A stretch of 11,800 nt of DNA from an uncultured Collinsella sp. (GCA_905198825.1 CAJKEF010000017.1:1-11800); one strand, 5' to 3'; shown: positions 1 to 7,032, counted from the first letter of the stretch. Translations and numbers: made by a program. The notes: a model not told the origin generated them from the letters alone.

Positions 1-15
1 GCGCGCAGGTGTCAT
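1..15 (-). CDS. Start of a downstream gene, possibly a sensor histidine kinase (partial)
   Basis: An ATG on the minus strand at 15-13 opens a frame (MTPAR) that runs off the left edge. AGGGA, overlapping the stop codon of the response regulator, sits about 8 nt upstream and can serve as its ribosome site. The gap to the regulator stop is only 11 nt, so the two would be co-transcribed. OmpR-family regulators are usually followed by their histidine kinase, so that is the likeliest product, but five codons cannot show it. Function is inferred from position only. Confidence 0.4.
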
Positions 16-26
16 ATGTGATTTCC

Positions 27-749
27 CTATTTCTCGTCCGACTTATCGGTCTTGGCCGGAGCCTCAAAGCGATAGCCGACACCGTGAACGGTGTAGAGCC
101 ACTTAGGCTTCTTGGGGTCATCACCCAGCTTGGCGCGAAGGTTCTTCACATGGCTGTCGATGGTGCGCTCATAGCCCTCAAAGTCGTAGCCGAGCACCTT
201 CTCGACCAGCTCCATACGGTTATAAACACGACCGGGATGGCGAGCAAGCGTGGTGAGCAGCTTAAACTCGGAAGCAGTCAGGTCCACCTCCTTGTCCTCG
301 ACCAAAATCTTGTGGCCCGAGATATCGATGACCAGATCGCCAAAGTCGAGCACCTCAACGGCGGGCTCGTCTGCCTGGTGAGCACGACGGAACAGGGCGC
401 GGACGCGGGCGACGAGCTCACGCGGCGAGAACGGCTTAATCAGGTAGTCGTCGGCACCAAGCTCAAGGCCAATGATGCGATCCTCGATCTCGCCCTTGGC
501 CGTCAGCATAATGATGGGGACATCCGAGGTGTCGCGAATGGTGCGGCAAACGCGCTCGCCGGGAATCTTGGGGAGCATAAGGTCGAGCACTACCAGGTCG
601 AACTGGTGCTTCTCGAACTCCTCGATCGCAGACTGGCCGTCGCCAACGCCAACAACCCAGTAGCCCTCGCGCTCGAGATAGGCAGCGACAGCGTCACGGA
701 TTGCCTTCTCATCCTCGACCAGCAGAATCTTTTTTGCATCTGAAGCCAT
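27..749 (-). CDS. OmpR/PhoB-family two-component response regulator
   Basis: This is a cytoplasmic transcription factor of 240 residues, the usual family size. The N-terminal receiver domain (about 6-120) has the acidic pair Glu12-Asp13, the phospho-acceptor Asp56 in VLDLMLP, Thr83 in MLTAK and Lys105 in IKPFS. The C-terminal winged helix (about 130-230) carries the recognition helix RTIDSHVKNLRAKL (195-208) and ends in the family-typical YTVHGVGYRFE. An in-frame TTG at 770 would add seven residues. The ATG at 749 is preferred because a run of G (AGGGGGG) lies 7-8 nt upstream and the protein then begins MASDAKKILLVEDE, the normal start of this fold. A possible -10 (TAAAAT) lies near 790-795 with no good -35. 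The next gene starts 11 nt downstream. The family is certain; the regulon cannot be read from the sequence. Confidence 0.95.
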   Translation of the reverse strand: MASDAKKILLVEDEKAIRDAVAAYLEREGYWVVGVGDGQSAIEEFEKHQFDLVVLDLMLPKIPGERVCRTIRDTSDVPIIMLTAKGEIEDRIIGLELGADDYLIKPFSPRELVARVRALFRRAHQADEPAVEVLDFGDLVIDISGHKILVEDKEVDLTASEFKLLTTLARHPGRVYNRMELVEKVLGYDFEGYERTIDSHVKNLRAKLGDDPKKPKWLYTVHGVGYRFEAPAKTDKSDEK

Positions 750-804
750 AACACGGCCCCCCTGTCTCAATTAGCTAAGAACAAGCCCATTTTAACGCAC
801 CTGA

Positions 805-843
805 GCCCGCCGGATGCCGCTATGACGCGGCAGCTCGGCGGGC
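805..843. repeat. Two-step inverted repeat (hairpin) between genes
   Basis: The outer arms 805-812 (gcccgccg) and 836-843 (cggcgggc) are perfectly complementary. The inner arms 815-820 (tgccgc) and 827-832 (gcggca) also pair, leaving a 6-nt loop and a small internal bulge. Neither strand has a T-run directly after the stem, so it is not a standard intrinsic terminator. It lies between the lipoprotein stop (903) and the regulator start (749). It could be a T-less terminator, an mRNA end-protecting structure or a REP-like palindrome. Confidence 0.7.
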
Positions 844-902
844 GGTACTCACAATTACAACGCGTTTATTCCCCTGTTGGCGCCTTTTTAACCCCTCTAA
901 GC

Positions 903-2114
903 TTAAAGAGAAAATAGGCGTGCAGTGACCGTCTCTGGTATACCCTGGCTGTTGCGCACCGTGGCGTACGTAAGGAATGAGTCCGATTTTCCCGCCGTAG
1001 CTGGATAATCGCCATACTCCAAAGCGCGGTCGGGCGACAGCAGCGAGCCATAGGTTTTGGCGGAGGTATCAATCAGAAAATGCGAGGCCTGAACCTTAAC
1101 CAGATATTTGCCCTTCCTGCCGGCAGCACACGCAAGCGGCTCGCGCGACAGGAATAGGAACGTCCCGTTCTCCTTACCGATATAGGTGCCCATGTTGCCA
1201 AGTCCCCCCACGCCGCTATAGGTGGCCTCGATGGAGAACACAAACGTGTCGCCCATATATACGGCCTCGAAGGGTGACACCGATGAGGGAAGGACCAGCT
1301 GAGCCCTCTTGGTATTGTTGCCGTCCGTCAGGTCGATCGCCGTCATGCCGTAGTAGACGCCCTCGTCGTTGCGCACGCGCGGAGAAATGGTCAAGATGCC
1401 GTCACTCACACGTGGGGCGGATGCAAAGCGGCCCGTTGACTTCCAAATGGTCTCGGCCTTTGCCTCGTCGAGTGAGCGGCGGTAGCAATACGAGTCGTGG
1501 CTCGTCTTACTGCCGCCCGTCGAAGGCATCTTGTACCAAATGACGGACGATTCGAACGCCGTAAACAGCGGCGGATCGAAGTCCTTGCCGCCTCGGTCGA
1601 GCTCGACCACATCGCCGACAAGCGACGCACCTGCCGTATTTTGCGCATAGAGCTTCCACGATGCGTTCGCAAAGTTCATTTCGACCCAAGCAAACACGCC
1701 ATCGCCGGCGCGGACATCGTAAAACGAATACCCTGCACCTTCGACGGGGTCCTCGATGAGCGTTGTGAGCGAACCGTCGCCCAGGTTGAGCACACCGAGT
1801 GTGTTGGCATGCCGCGCCGATGCGGGCGCCATCATCGCCGCGGCGTAGTCGCCGTCGCAGTAGTACAGCAGCGTACCCAGAGGCAATGTCCATGAAGCTG
1901 CAGGCTCGAGGTCGATGTCGACAGCCTCGTACTCATCCGTAATCGAGACGATTTTTGAGTCATCTTTGATAACCTGCGGCTCGCCGGCGGCATCGTCGCT
2001 GGTGCCCGTTTTTTTCGAGCATCCGGCAAGTACCGTGGCAGCGCCCGCGGCAGCTCCACCGAGCACAAAGCCGCGGCGCGATATTCCGTTCTTGATGTGG
2101 TCGGCGATACCCAT
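903..2114 (-). CDS. Tat-exported lipoprotein, probably beta-rich
   Basis: The 403-residue protein opens with a twin-arginine signal: SRRGFVLGG (Arg13-Arg14), an Ala/Gly-rich hydrophobic stretch, then the lipobox LAGC with Cys32 as the lipidated residue. It should therefore be folded in the cytoplasm, exported by Tat and anchored to the outer face of the membrane. A polar Ser/Thr/Asp linker follows. The rest (about 50-403) alternates short hydrophobic strands with Gly/Asp turns, as in beta-propeller proteins, but I recognise no named domain or catalytic motif. It starts at an ATG whose A is the last base of the TAA stop of the TSCPD gene upstream (TAATG, one-base overlap), so translation is probably coupled. 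No clear terminator follows its stop. The signal type is well supported; the function is unknown. Confidence 0.85.
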   Translation of the reverse strand: MGIADHIKNGISRRGFVLGGAAAGAATVLAGCSKKTGTSDDAAGEPQVIKDDSKIVSITDEYEAVDIDLEPAASWTLPLGTLLYYCDGDYAAAMMAPASARHANTLGVLNLGDGSLTTLIEDPVEGAGYSFYDVRAGDGVFAWVEMNFANASWKLYAQNTAGASLVGDVVELDRGGKDFDPPLFTAFESSVIWYKMPSTGGSKTSHDSYCYRRSLDEAKAETIWKSTGRFASAPRVSDGILTISPRVRNDEGVYYGMTAIDLTDGNNTKRAQLVLPSSVSPFEAVYMGDTFVFSIEATYSGVGGLGNMGTYIGKENGTFLFLSREPLACAAGRKGKYLVKVQASHFLIDTSAKTYGSLLSPDRALEYGDYPATAGKSDSFLTYATVRNSQGIPETVTARLFSL

Positions 2115-2377
2115 TAGGCGATCTCGGCGCGAGCGGCCTCGATAGCGCGGGTAAGCTGGTCGGCGCAGGAGGTCTTTTTCATACCGCAGGTATTACCGGC
2201 GAGAACCTCGATTACGCGATCGGCAGGAGCACCCTCAACCAGCTTGGAGATAGCCTTGAGATTGCCGTCGCAGCCGCCGGTAAACTCGACGCCCAGCACT
2301 TTGCTGCCGTCATCGGAAAGATTGAGGTGGATATTGCGAGAGCATACACCCTGAGGCTTGTAGTCAAAACTAATCAT
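2114..2377 (-). CDS. Small four-cysteine TSCPD-domain protein
   Basis: This 87-residue protein matches the small TSCPD family (the four-Cys proteins known as TIGR03905). Conserved-looking cysteines are Cys12 (GVCSRNIHL), Cys36 (GGCDGNL), Cys64 (GNTCG) and Cys71 (TSCADQL); the last motif is the TSCPD variant TSCAD. Related segments occur at the C-terminus of some class II ribonucleotide reductases, where Cys clusters bind zinc. The stand-alone proteins have no established role. The ATG at 2377 is preceded by AGGGG about 8 nt upstream. A weak promoter candidate (GATAAT at 2418-2413, no good -35) lies in the 113-bp gap behind the cyclase gene. It overlaps the lipoprotein gene by one base, so the two form one unit. 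Family assignment rests on recognised spacing and motifs. Confidence 0.85.
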   Translation of the reverse strand: MISFDYKPQGVCSRNIHLNLSDDGSKVLGVEFTGGCDGNLKAISKLVEGAPADRVIEVLAGNTCGMKKTSCADQLTRAIEAARAEIA

Positions 2378-2490
2378 TGAGATCCCCTCTCAGAAAGAAA
2401 TTTCAGACGTCTATTATCCCCGCCTGGCCCGACTTATTATCGTAAGCACCGATTCAACATCCTACGATGCATAGATTAGTGGGGGCAAGA

Positions 2491-4290
2491 TTAGCAGCCC
2501 GTACCCCGTGCGTGGACTGTGCGCTTCTCCCGATACATATTGTGGTCGGCGACACGATATACATCGGCCAGCGTATTTCCAGCCGTCTCGACGGTCGCCA
2601 CGCCAATCGATGCGCTGACCGTCAGTGCCTCATCGCTTACCGCGGCAAGACCGAGACGAAGATCCTGTTCCAGCCCGAGCGCAGACTCGTTGTCAGTATG
2701 GGGGCAAACCAGCAAAAACTCGTCGCCGCCAACGCGCATCGGCAGGTAATCCGCACCAGCCACCCGCCGCAGCACGGACGCCGTCCGTCGCAGCAGTTCA
2801 TCCCCCATCTCGTGACCGTAGATATCGTTGGTCCGCTTGAGATAATTGCAGTCCAACATAATCACGCTCACGGGCAAGCCCTCGTTTACCAGGCTATCTC
2901 CGCGCGATTCAAGGTAGTTGCGGTTGCGAAGCCCCGTCAGTTTGTCTTGGTATGTCAGCTCCTCGGCATGTTTGACCATCGATATGTTGTGCGTCGCCAC
3001 GACGACCGACTCCAGCCGGCCTTGCTCATCGCGATGCTGGGGGACAACCTGTAGCGAGTACCAAGCGCCTCGACAATCTCGCACCTCGGCAGCCAAGTAC
3101 GGTACGCCCTCCATACGTTCGCGAAGCGTACTTATATCTACGAGTCCCACAACCGCTTCGCGGCTTTCGGGGCTCACGACATCCCGGCAGACCGTGTCCA
3201 TAAAGTCATATGCCTCGCTGTGCTCGGCAAATATCTTCGCTATCGTCGGCGACATATTGATTCCCTCGATCTCGAGGGTGTCGAGATGCAAAAGGAAGGT
3301 CGAATCGTAGATGGCGCTTATGGCATTGATAATGCCGAGCTGTTTATCCTTTTCGACCAAATTGCGGCGATCAACGATATTTCGAGCCAACAGTACCACG
3401 ACCCAAAACGCAAGGCACACCAAGACGCCAGCGGCGACAAATGTGATCCTGCCAGACATGACCTCAGATTTGGGATACAGTGCAAACAGGCGGTAGTCCT
3501 TGTATGCCGCACGCACCGCGTACCATTTGTCTCCTCGATATTCGATGCGCGTTAGGCCATCGTCTTTCCACTCAACCCCTGCGCTGGTGAGGAATCGGGC
3601 GAGCGACACGTCAGCATCGGCGCTGTTGGATGAGACAATCTCCGCATCCTCCATAACAAGCACCGTGGGGCCCTGGTGGAAGGTGCTGTTCGAAAGCACG
3701 TCGGCTATGGCATATGAATAGTCGTCCGCTGGATCGGAAACAAATGAGCGGTATGCCAAGGCAACGCCGTCGCCATACGGGATAGCACAGACGGCAAAAA
3801 CGATACCACGGCGCTCGACGACAGTTGAGTAGGTCACTTTGGAACCTTGATACATCGATGCGACCGGCGCACAGGCCAGCTCCTCTCGCCACAACATGAG
3901 CGGATCGCGACCATCGATGTCGTAGTGGGCAGCCATATGGCCATCGGAGTCCATGACCATCAGCCCCGAAAGGTTCTCGGCATGGACAAATTGCTCGATA
4001 AGATCGTCGTTAACCTCAACGCGATCAGAGGACAGGAACGTCGCAAACGATTCGATCGCGGCGAGCAAATCGTGCGTCTCTTCGGTTTTTCTCCCCTGTT
4101 CGTAGCGGTCATATTTATCGCAAGCGTTTTCCAAAAACGCCATGGTTTCTTGGCCAAACCCAAGCGTTTTTTCGAGGCAGCGATGGGTTCCAACCGTATA
4201 CAACAGGCCTAACAAGACAGCGCTGACAATAACGCCGACAGCTATGACGGTCAGAGTCTTTCGACGCAAGCGGTGCTCATCATTTGTCAT
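2491..4290 (-). CDS. Membrane diguanylate cyclase with extracellular sensor and PAS-like region
   Basis: The 599-residue protein is predicted to make c-di-GMP from two GTP. Visible layout: TM1 at about 12-33; an outside sensor region of about 245 residues (34-280); TM2 at about 282-302; a PAS-like stretch (about 315-440); GGDEF domain 445-593. The cyclase signature is complete: DKLTGLRNRNYLE, the metal-site segment MLDCNYLKRTNDIYGHEMGD (Asp480), GGDEF at 521-525, ASIGVA, and ADHNMYREK near the end. The first metal motif is the D-x-N variant (DCN). The inhibitory I-site RxxD expected at 512-515 reads GADY, so product inhibition through that site should be absent. The ATG at 4290 overlaps the stop of the solute-binding gene (ATGA), and AAGGAG inside that gene is its ribosome site. 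Co-expression with the binding protein is therefore very likely. No phosphodiesterase domain is present. Confidence 0.93.
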   Translation of the reverse strand: MTNDEHRLRRKTLTVIAVGVIVSAVLLGLLYTVGTHRCLEKTLGFGQETMAFLENACDKYDRYEQGRKTEETHDLLAAIESFATFLSSDRVEVNDDLIEQFVHAENLSGLMVMDSDGHMAAHYDIDGRDPLMLWREELACAPVASMYQGSKVTYSTVVERRGIVFAVCAIPYGDGVALAYRSFVSDPADDYSYAIADVLSNSTFHQGPTVLVMEDAEIVSSNSADADVSLARFLTSAGVEWKDDGLTRIEYRGDKWYAVRAAYKDYRLFALYPKSEVMSGRITFVAAGVLVCLAFWVVVLLARNIVDRRNLVEKDKQLGIINAISAIYDSTFLLHLDTLEIEGINMSPTIAKIFAEHSEAYDFMDTVCRDVVSPESREAVVGLVDISTLRERMEGVPYLAAEVRDCRGAWYSLQVVPQHRDEQGRLESVVVATHNISMVKHAEELTYQDKLTGLRNRNYLESRGDSLVNEGLPVSVIMLDCNYLKRTNDIYGHEMGDELLRRTASVLRRVAGADYLPMRVGGDEFLLVCPHTDNESALGLEQDLRLGLAAVSDEALTVSASIGVATVETAGNTLADVYRVADHNMYREKRTVHARGTGC

Positions 4291-5159
4291 GGATTTGCTC
4301 CTTGCCCGCCCGTCGTCGCTCCTGTCTTGTAATTGCCCACAATACGGTCAATCGTGCCATCTCGGTCCATGGCAAACAATGCGGTATTGAGATCCTTTAC
4401 GATCGGTCCTTCATAGCCGTCATCAAACGCGACGCCCAGATCAACCGTCATAACGTTGTCAGCGAACACGCGGTAAAGGCCGGGATACCGGGCGACAAGT
4501 CGGTCAAGCGGCTGAACGTCCGCCATCCAACAGTCGACATACCCTTTGGCGAGGGCGGCTTTGCAGAGTTCGGCAGAACCATACGATTTGATTTGCACGT
4601 TCGGCGAGATTTCCAGATCCCCTGCGAGCAATCGGCGTTCACTCACCGAGCCCGCAATTACCGCGATGGTCTTGCTTCCATCGAGATGCGCCAAGGACTT
4701 GATGCCACTCGTTTTCTTGGCGGCGACCGAAACCGTCAGGGTCAAATACGGCTCAGTCCAGTAATACTTATCCTCGCGATAACAGGGAGAATAATCACAC
4801 CACAGGCAATCGATATCACCGTTTTCGAGCAGCCGGTCGCGATCGTTCCAGTCAATATCGACAAACTGTGGCTTGAGCCCCGCACGCTCACACGCCTCGC
4901 GGGCGATGTCGATATCGATACCGGCGTAATCGCCCGTGGTATCGACATACACATAGGGGTCGTTATCCGTAACGCCGATTTTGAGTACCGGGAGATCTTT
5001 GTCGGCTTCATTCGAGGAGGAAGAACTGCTTCGAACGGTATACGTCAGGGCGCCCACACAGACGGCAACAAGAAGTATGAGCGTAAACGAGACGATGGCG
5101 GCTCGCTTGATACGTCCGGGCACAAGCCTCCCTTCATCGAAACAGCAGTCGGATTTCAT
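4287..5159 (-). CDS. Membrane-tethered family-3 solute-binding protein
   Basis: The 290-residue product (from ATG 5159) has one hydrophobic segment at about 20-40, a Ser-rich linker (44-49), then a bacterial extracellular solute-binding family 3 domain (about 57-278). Family landmarks are LKIGVTDNDPY, GIDIDIAREACERAG, the FVDIDW and GDIDCLW strands, YREDKYYWTEPY (Arg128 at the position that usually binds an amino-acid carboxylate) and the C-terminal helix DRDGTIDRIVGNY. The VAVC in the membrane segment is a poor lipobox, so an uncleaved anchor is likely. No permease or ATPase genes are adjacent; instead the stop overlaps the diguanylate cyclase start. That favours a sensing role over transport. 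A TTG at 5213 is rejected because it lies in the purB terminator. A GTG at 5123 is a serious alternative start: AGGGAGG is 3 nt upstream and the protein would begin just before the membrane segment. Confidence 0.88.
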   Translation of the reverse strand: MKSDCCFDEGRLVPGRIKRAAIVSFTLILLVAVCVGALTYTVRSSSSSSNEADKDLPVLKIGVTDNDPYVYVDTTGDYAGIDIDIAREACERAGLKPQFVDIDWNDRDRLLENGDIDCLWCDYSPCYREDKYYWTEPYLTLTVSVAAKKTSGIKSLAHLDGSKTIAVIAGSVSERRLLAGDLEISPNVQIKSYGSAELCKAALAKGYVDCWMADVQPLDRLVARYPGLYRVFADNVMTVDLGVAFDDGYEGPIVKDLNTALFAMDRDGTIDRIVGNYKTGATTGGQGANP

Positions 5160-5184
5160 TGTATACCCGGGGCTGATGCGGCGA

Positions 5185-5219
5185 TAAAAAAGCGCCTCAC
5201 CCAAGATGGGCAAGGCGCC
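5185..5219 (-). terminator. Intrinsic terminator of purB
   Basis: On the minus strand GCGCCTTGCCCA (5218-5207) pairs with TGGGTGAGGCGC (5203-5192), giving 12 bp with two G-T wobbles and a TCT loop. Six T follow (5191-5186). It begins about 44 bp after the purB stop and lies upstream of the solute-binding gene, so it separates the two transcripts. Confidence 0.9.
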
Positions 5220-5261
5220 AAAGGTTGGAATGCATCCGCAAACAGCCGAATTAGGTTAACC

Positions 5262-6608
5262 CTACTCGAAGCTCACCTGCTCCAGGCGATCGAAGACCGT
5301 GTCGATGCGGGTGAGGAAGTCCCACGGATCAAAGATCTCGTCGAGCTTCTCCTGGCTGACGGTGCAGCGCGGATCGGCCTCGAGACGCTCCTTAAAGGTG
5401 GGACCGGAGACACAATCCTGCACTTCGTGCCAGGTGGCCATGGCGTTTTCCTGCACGATAGCGTAGGCGTCCTCGCGGGTGATGCCCGTGTCGACGAGGG
5501 CGAGCAGCACCTTGGAGGAGAAGATGAGGCCGCGGGTCTTGTTGAGGTTGGCCATCATGCGGGCGGGATACAGCTGCAGGCCGTCGATAACGCGGATGAG
5601 GCACTGGAACATGTGGTCGAGCGCAATGAAGCTATCAGCCTGGGCGACACGCTCGGCGGAGGAGTGTGAAATGTCACGCTCGTGCCACAGAGCGACGTTG
5701 TCGAAGGCAACCTGCGCGTTGGCCTTCACGACGCGCGACAGGCCGCAGACCTTCTCCATGGTGATGGGGTTGCGCTTGTGCGGCATGGCGGAGCTGCCCT
5801 TTTGGCCCTTGCGGAAGGGCTCCTCGGCCTCGAGCGTATCGGTCTTCTGCAGGTTGCGGACCTCGGTCGCGATGCGCTCGCAGGTGGCCGCTGTAGTGGC
5901 AAGCACGCCGGCAAGATAGGCGTGGTGATCGCGGCTGATGACCTGCGTGGACAGCGGATCGTGAACCAGGCCCAAGTGCTCGCAGACGTACTCCTCGACG
6001 AACGGCTCGATGGAGCTGTAGGTGCCGACGGCACCGGAGATGGCACCGAAGGCAACGTTCTTGCGGGCGTCCTCAAGACGATCGAGATCGCGCTTGAGCT
6101 CCCAGGCCCAAGAGCCAAACTTCATGCCGAAGGTCATCGGCTCGGCATGGATGCCATGAGTACGGCCGGCGCAGAGCGTGTTGCGCTCCTCGAAGGCACG
6201 ACGCTTGCAAATCTCGCCGAGTTTCTTGACGTCCTCGATGATCAGGTCGCAGGCCTGGGTGAGCTGGTAGCACAGGGCCGTGTCGCCCAGATCGGAGCTG
6301 GTCATGCCATAGTGAACCCAGCGGCTGGGCTTGGGGTCGCCCTCGGGAACATCGGCATCGATGTATTCCTTCATGTTGGTCAGGAAGGCAATGACGTCAT
6401 GGCGCGTGACTTCCTCGATCTCATCGACCTTCGCCTTCTCAAAGTTGGCATGGTCGCGGATCCATTGGGCCTCGTCTTTGGAAATACCGATCTTGCCGAG
6501 CTCCGCCTGGGCCTCGCAGGCCAGGACCTCGATCTCCTGCCAAATGGCGTACTTGTTCTCGAGGGAGAAGATGTGTCCCATCTCCGGGCGAGTATAGCGA
6601 TCGATCAT
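5262..6608 (-). CDS. purB: Adenylosuccinate lyase
   Basis: PurB works in the cytoplasm. It splits fumarate from SAICAR in purine synthesis and from adenylosuccinate to give AMP. The 448-residue length is normal for the bacterial enzyme. Seen motifs: MIDRYTRPEM at the N-terminus, HYGMTSSDLGDT (99-110), GRTHGIHAEP (148-157, His151 at the general-acid position), and the fumarate-lyase signature GSSAMPHKRNP (271-281) on the catalytic loop with its serine. The ATG at 6608 is chosen over an upstream in-frame start at 6674 because AAAAAGGAG lies 6-7 nt before it and the family begins at MIDRY. A -10-like TACAAT sits at 6658-6653. The gene stands alone, without other pur genes, between a repeat-rich leader and a strong terminator. 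Confidence 0.97.
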   Translation of the reverse strand: MIDRYTRPEMGHIFSLENKYAIWQEIEVLACEAQAELGKIGISKDEAQWIRDHANFEKAKVDEIEEVTRHDVIAFLTNMKEYIDADVPEGDPKPSRWVHYGMTSSDLGDTALCYQLTQACDLIIEDVKKLGEICKRRAFEERNTLCAGRTHGIHAEPMTFGMKFGSWAWELKRDLDRLEDARKNVAFGAISGAVGTYSSIEPFVEEYVCEHLGLVHDPLSTQVISRDHHAYLAGVLATTAATCERIATEVRNLQKTDTLEAEEPFRKGQKGSSAMPHKRNPITMEKVCGLSRVVKANAQVAFDNVALWHERDISHSSAERVAQADSFIALDHMFQCLIRVIDGLQLYPARMMANLNKTRGLIFSSKVLLALVDTGITREDAYAIVQENAMATWHEVQDCVSGPTFKERLEADPRCTVSQEKLDEIFDPWDFLTRIDTVFDRLEQVSFE

Positions 6609-6652
6609 AGCGGCTCCTTTTTGGTTATTGGCACGTTGGTCGTAACCCAACC

Positions 6653-6658
6653 ATTGTA
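6653..6658 (-). promoter_or_regulatory. Candidate -10 box for purB
   Basis: TACAAT on the minus strand lies about 45 nt before the purB ATG. No convincing -35 is found at 16-19 bp, so this is a candidate only. A short 5-bp inverted repeat (gttgg/ccaac, about 6635-6651) lies between it and the gene. Confidence 0.35.
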
Positions 6659-6710
6659 CCGTGCGCAGGTGCAAGTATGGGCAGTAGGCATTAACCTAAC
6701 ATTTTGGAAT

Positions 6711-6762
6711 TGGAGCGACCATGAGGACGTCCGCGTATTTGCTTCGCAAATCCGCACCGGCT
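6711..6762 (+). repeat. Repeat unit copy 1: degraded tRNA 3'-end segment plus 38-nt repeat
   Basis: Positions 6725-6762 are identical over 38 nt to 6856-6893. The repeat contains the hairpin atttgc-ttc-gcaaat. The preceding 18 nt (6711-6728, starting tggagcg) match the complement of the tRNA-Gly 3' end at 13 of 18 positions by hand alignment, so they look like a decayed copy. The offset to copy 2 is 131 bp. Confidence 0.85.
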
Positions 6763-6769
6763 TCAGGCG

Positions 6770-6835
6770 AGCCCCTCAGCTTCACGAAGCCGAAGGGGAA
6801 GACTTTGTTGAATTGGCCGTCCCGAGGTCTTCCGC
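6770..6835. repeat. Nested inverted repeats between the two repeat copies
   Basis: This stretch holds several overlapping hairpins. cccct (6772-6776) pairs with aaggggaag's agggg (6794-6798) around gctt/aagc, and ggaagac (6797-6803) is matched by gtcttcc (6827-6833). I see no coding potential that resembles a protein. It is probably part of the same repeat family as its flanks. Confidence 0.5.
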
Positions 6836-6841
6836 GCTCGG

Positions 6842-6893
6842 TGGAGCGGGCAACGGGACGTCCGCGTATTTGCTTCGCAAATCCGCACCGGCT
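6842..6893 (+). repeat. Repeat unit copy 2: exact tRNA-Gly 3'-end segment plus 38-nt repeat
   Basis: Positions 6842-6859 (tggagcgggcaacgggac) are identical over 18 nt to 7033-7050, which is the CCA end, acceptor strand and part of the T-arm of tRNA-Gly read on the opposite strand. The 38-nt repeat 6856-6893 begins inside that segment and is identical to copy 1. The junction suggests that a tRNA 3' end was copied together with, or captured by, the repeat. Confidence 0.88.
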
Positions 6894-6926
6894 GCGGCCG
6901 CCTATCGGCGACCTTGCCTGCTCGCT

Positions 6927-6945
6927 ATAAACGCTTCGCGTTTAT
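6927..6945. repeat. Perfect hairpin ataaacgc-ttc-gcgtttat
   Basis: There is an 8-bp perfect stem with a 3-nt loop. It shares the gcttcgc core with the hairpins inside the two 38-nt repeats but has different flanking stem bases. It is followed by tttaa on the plus strand, too weak to call a terminator. Confidence 0.7.
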
Positions 6946-6989
6946 TTAACGCTCGCACCCTGTCGGGCTCGAGTCCCGGCACTTTATTG

Positions 6990-7021
6990 AAAAAGGCACG
7001 GTAATGAAACGTTACCGTGCC
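6990..7021 (-). terminator. Terminator of tRNA-Gly
   Basis: The 10-bp perfect stem ggcacggtaa (6995-7004) with ttaccgtgcc (7012-7021) has a 7-nt loop and is followed on the minus strand by five T (6994-6990). It starts 11 nt after the encoded CCA of the tRNA. This is a standard intrinsic terminator, so the tRNA should not be read through into the repeats and purB. Confidence 0.88.
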
Positions 7022-7032
7022 TGAAATTCGAA

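Noticed and set aside
9..743. Plus-strand open frame opposite the response regulator
   Set aside because: The minus-strand frame carries all receiver and winged-helix motifs; the plus-strand product is Leu/Val-rich without any recognised domain.
5050..5075. Possible lipobox (VAVC) in the solute-binding protein
   Set aside because: Val directly before the Cys does not fit the usual Gly/Ala/Ser, and the Cys is in the middle of the hydrophobic stretch.
4284..5669. Long plus-strand open frame (461 codons)
   Set aside because: It lies opposite the solute-binding gene, the terminator and purB. Its translation resembles no protein, and the minus-strand genes have clear family motifs.
6725..6893. 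Possible CRISPR array
   Set aside because: There are only two copies, 93 bp apart, the interval is itself full of inverted repeats, and no cas genes are present.
6721..6930. Short plus-strand frame starting MRTSAYLLRKSAP
   Set aside because: It is the translation of the 38-nt repeat and hairpins, with no ribosome site. Such peptides recur only because the repeat does.
5682..7004. Long plus-strand open frame (440 codons) opposite purB
   Set aside because: It is a shadow frame opposite a highly conserved enzyme and then runs through the repeats. High GC content easily gives such frames.
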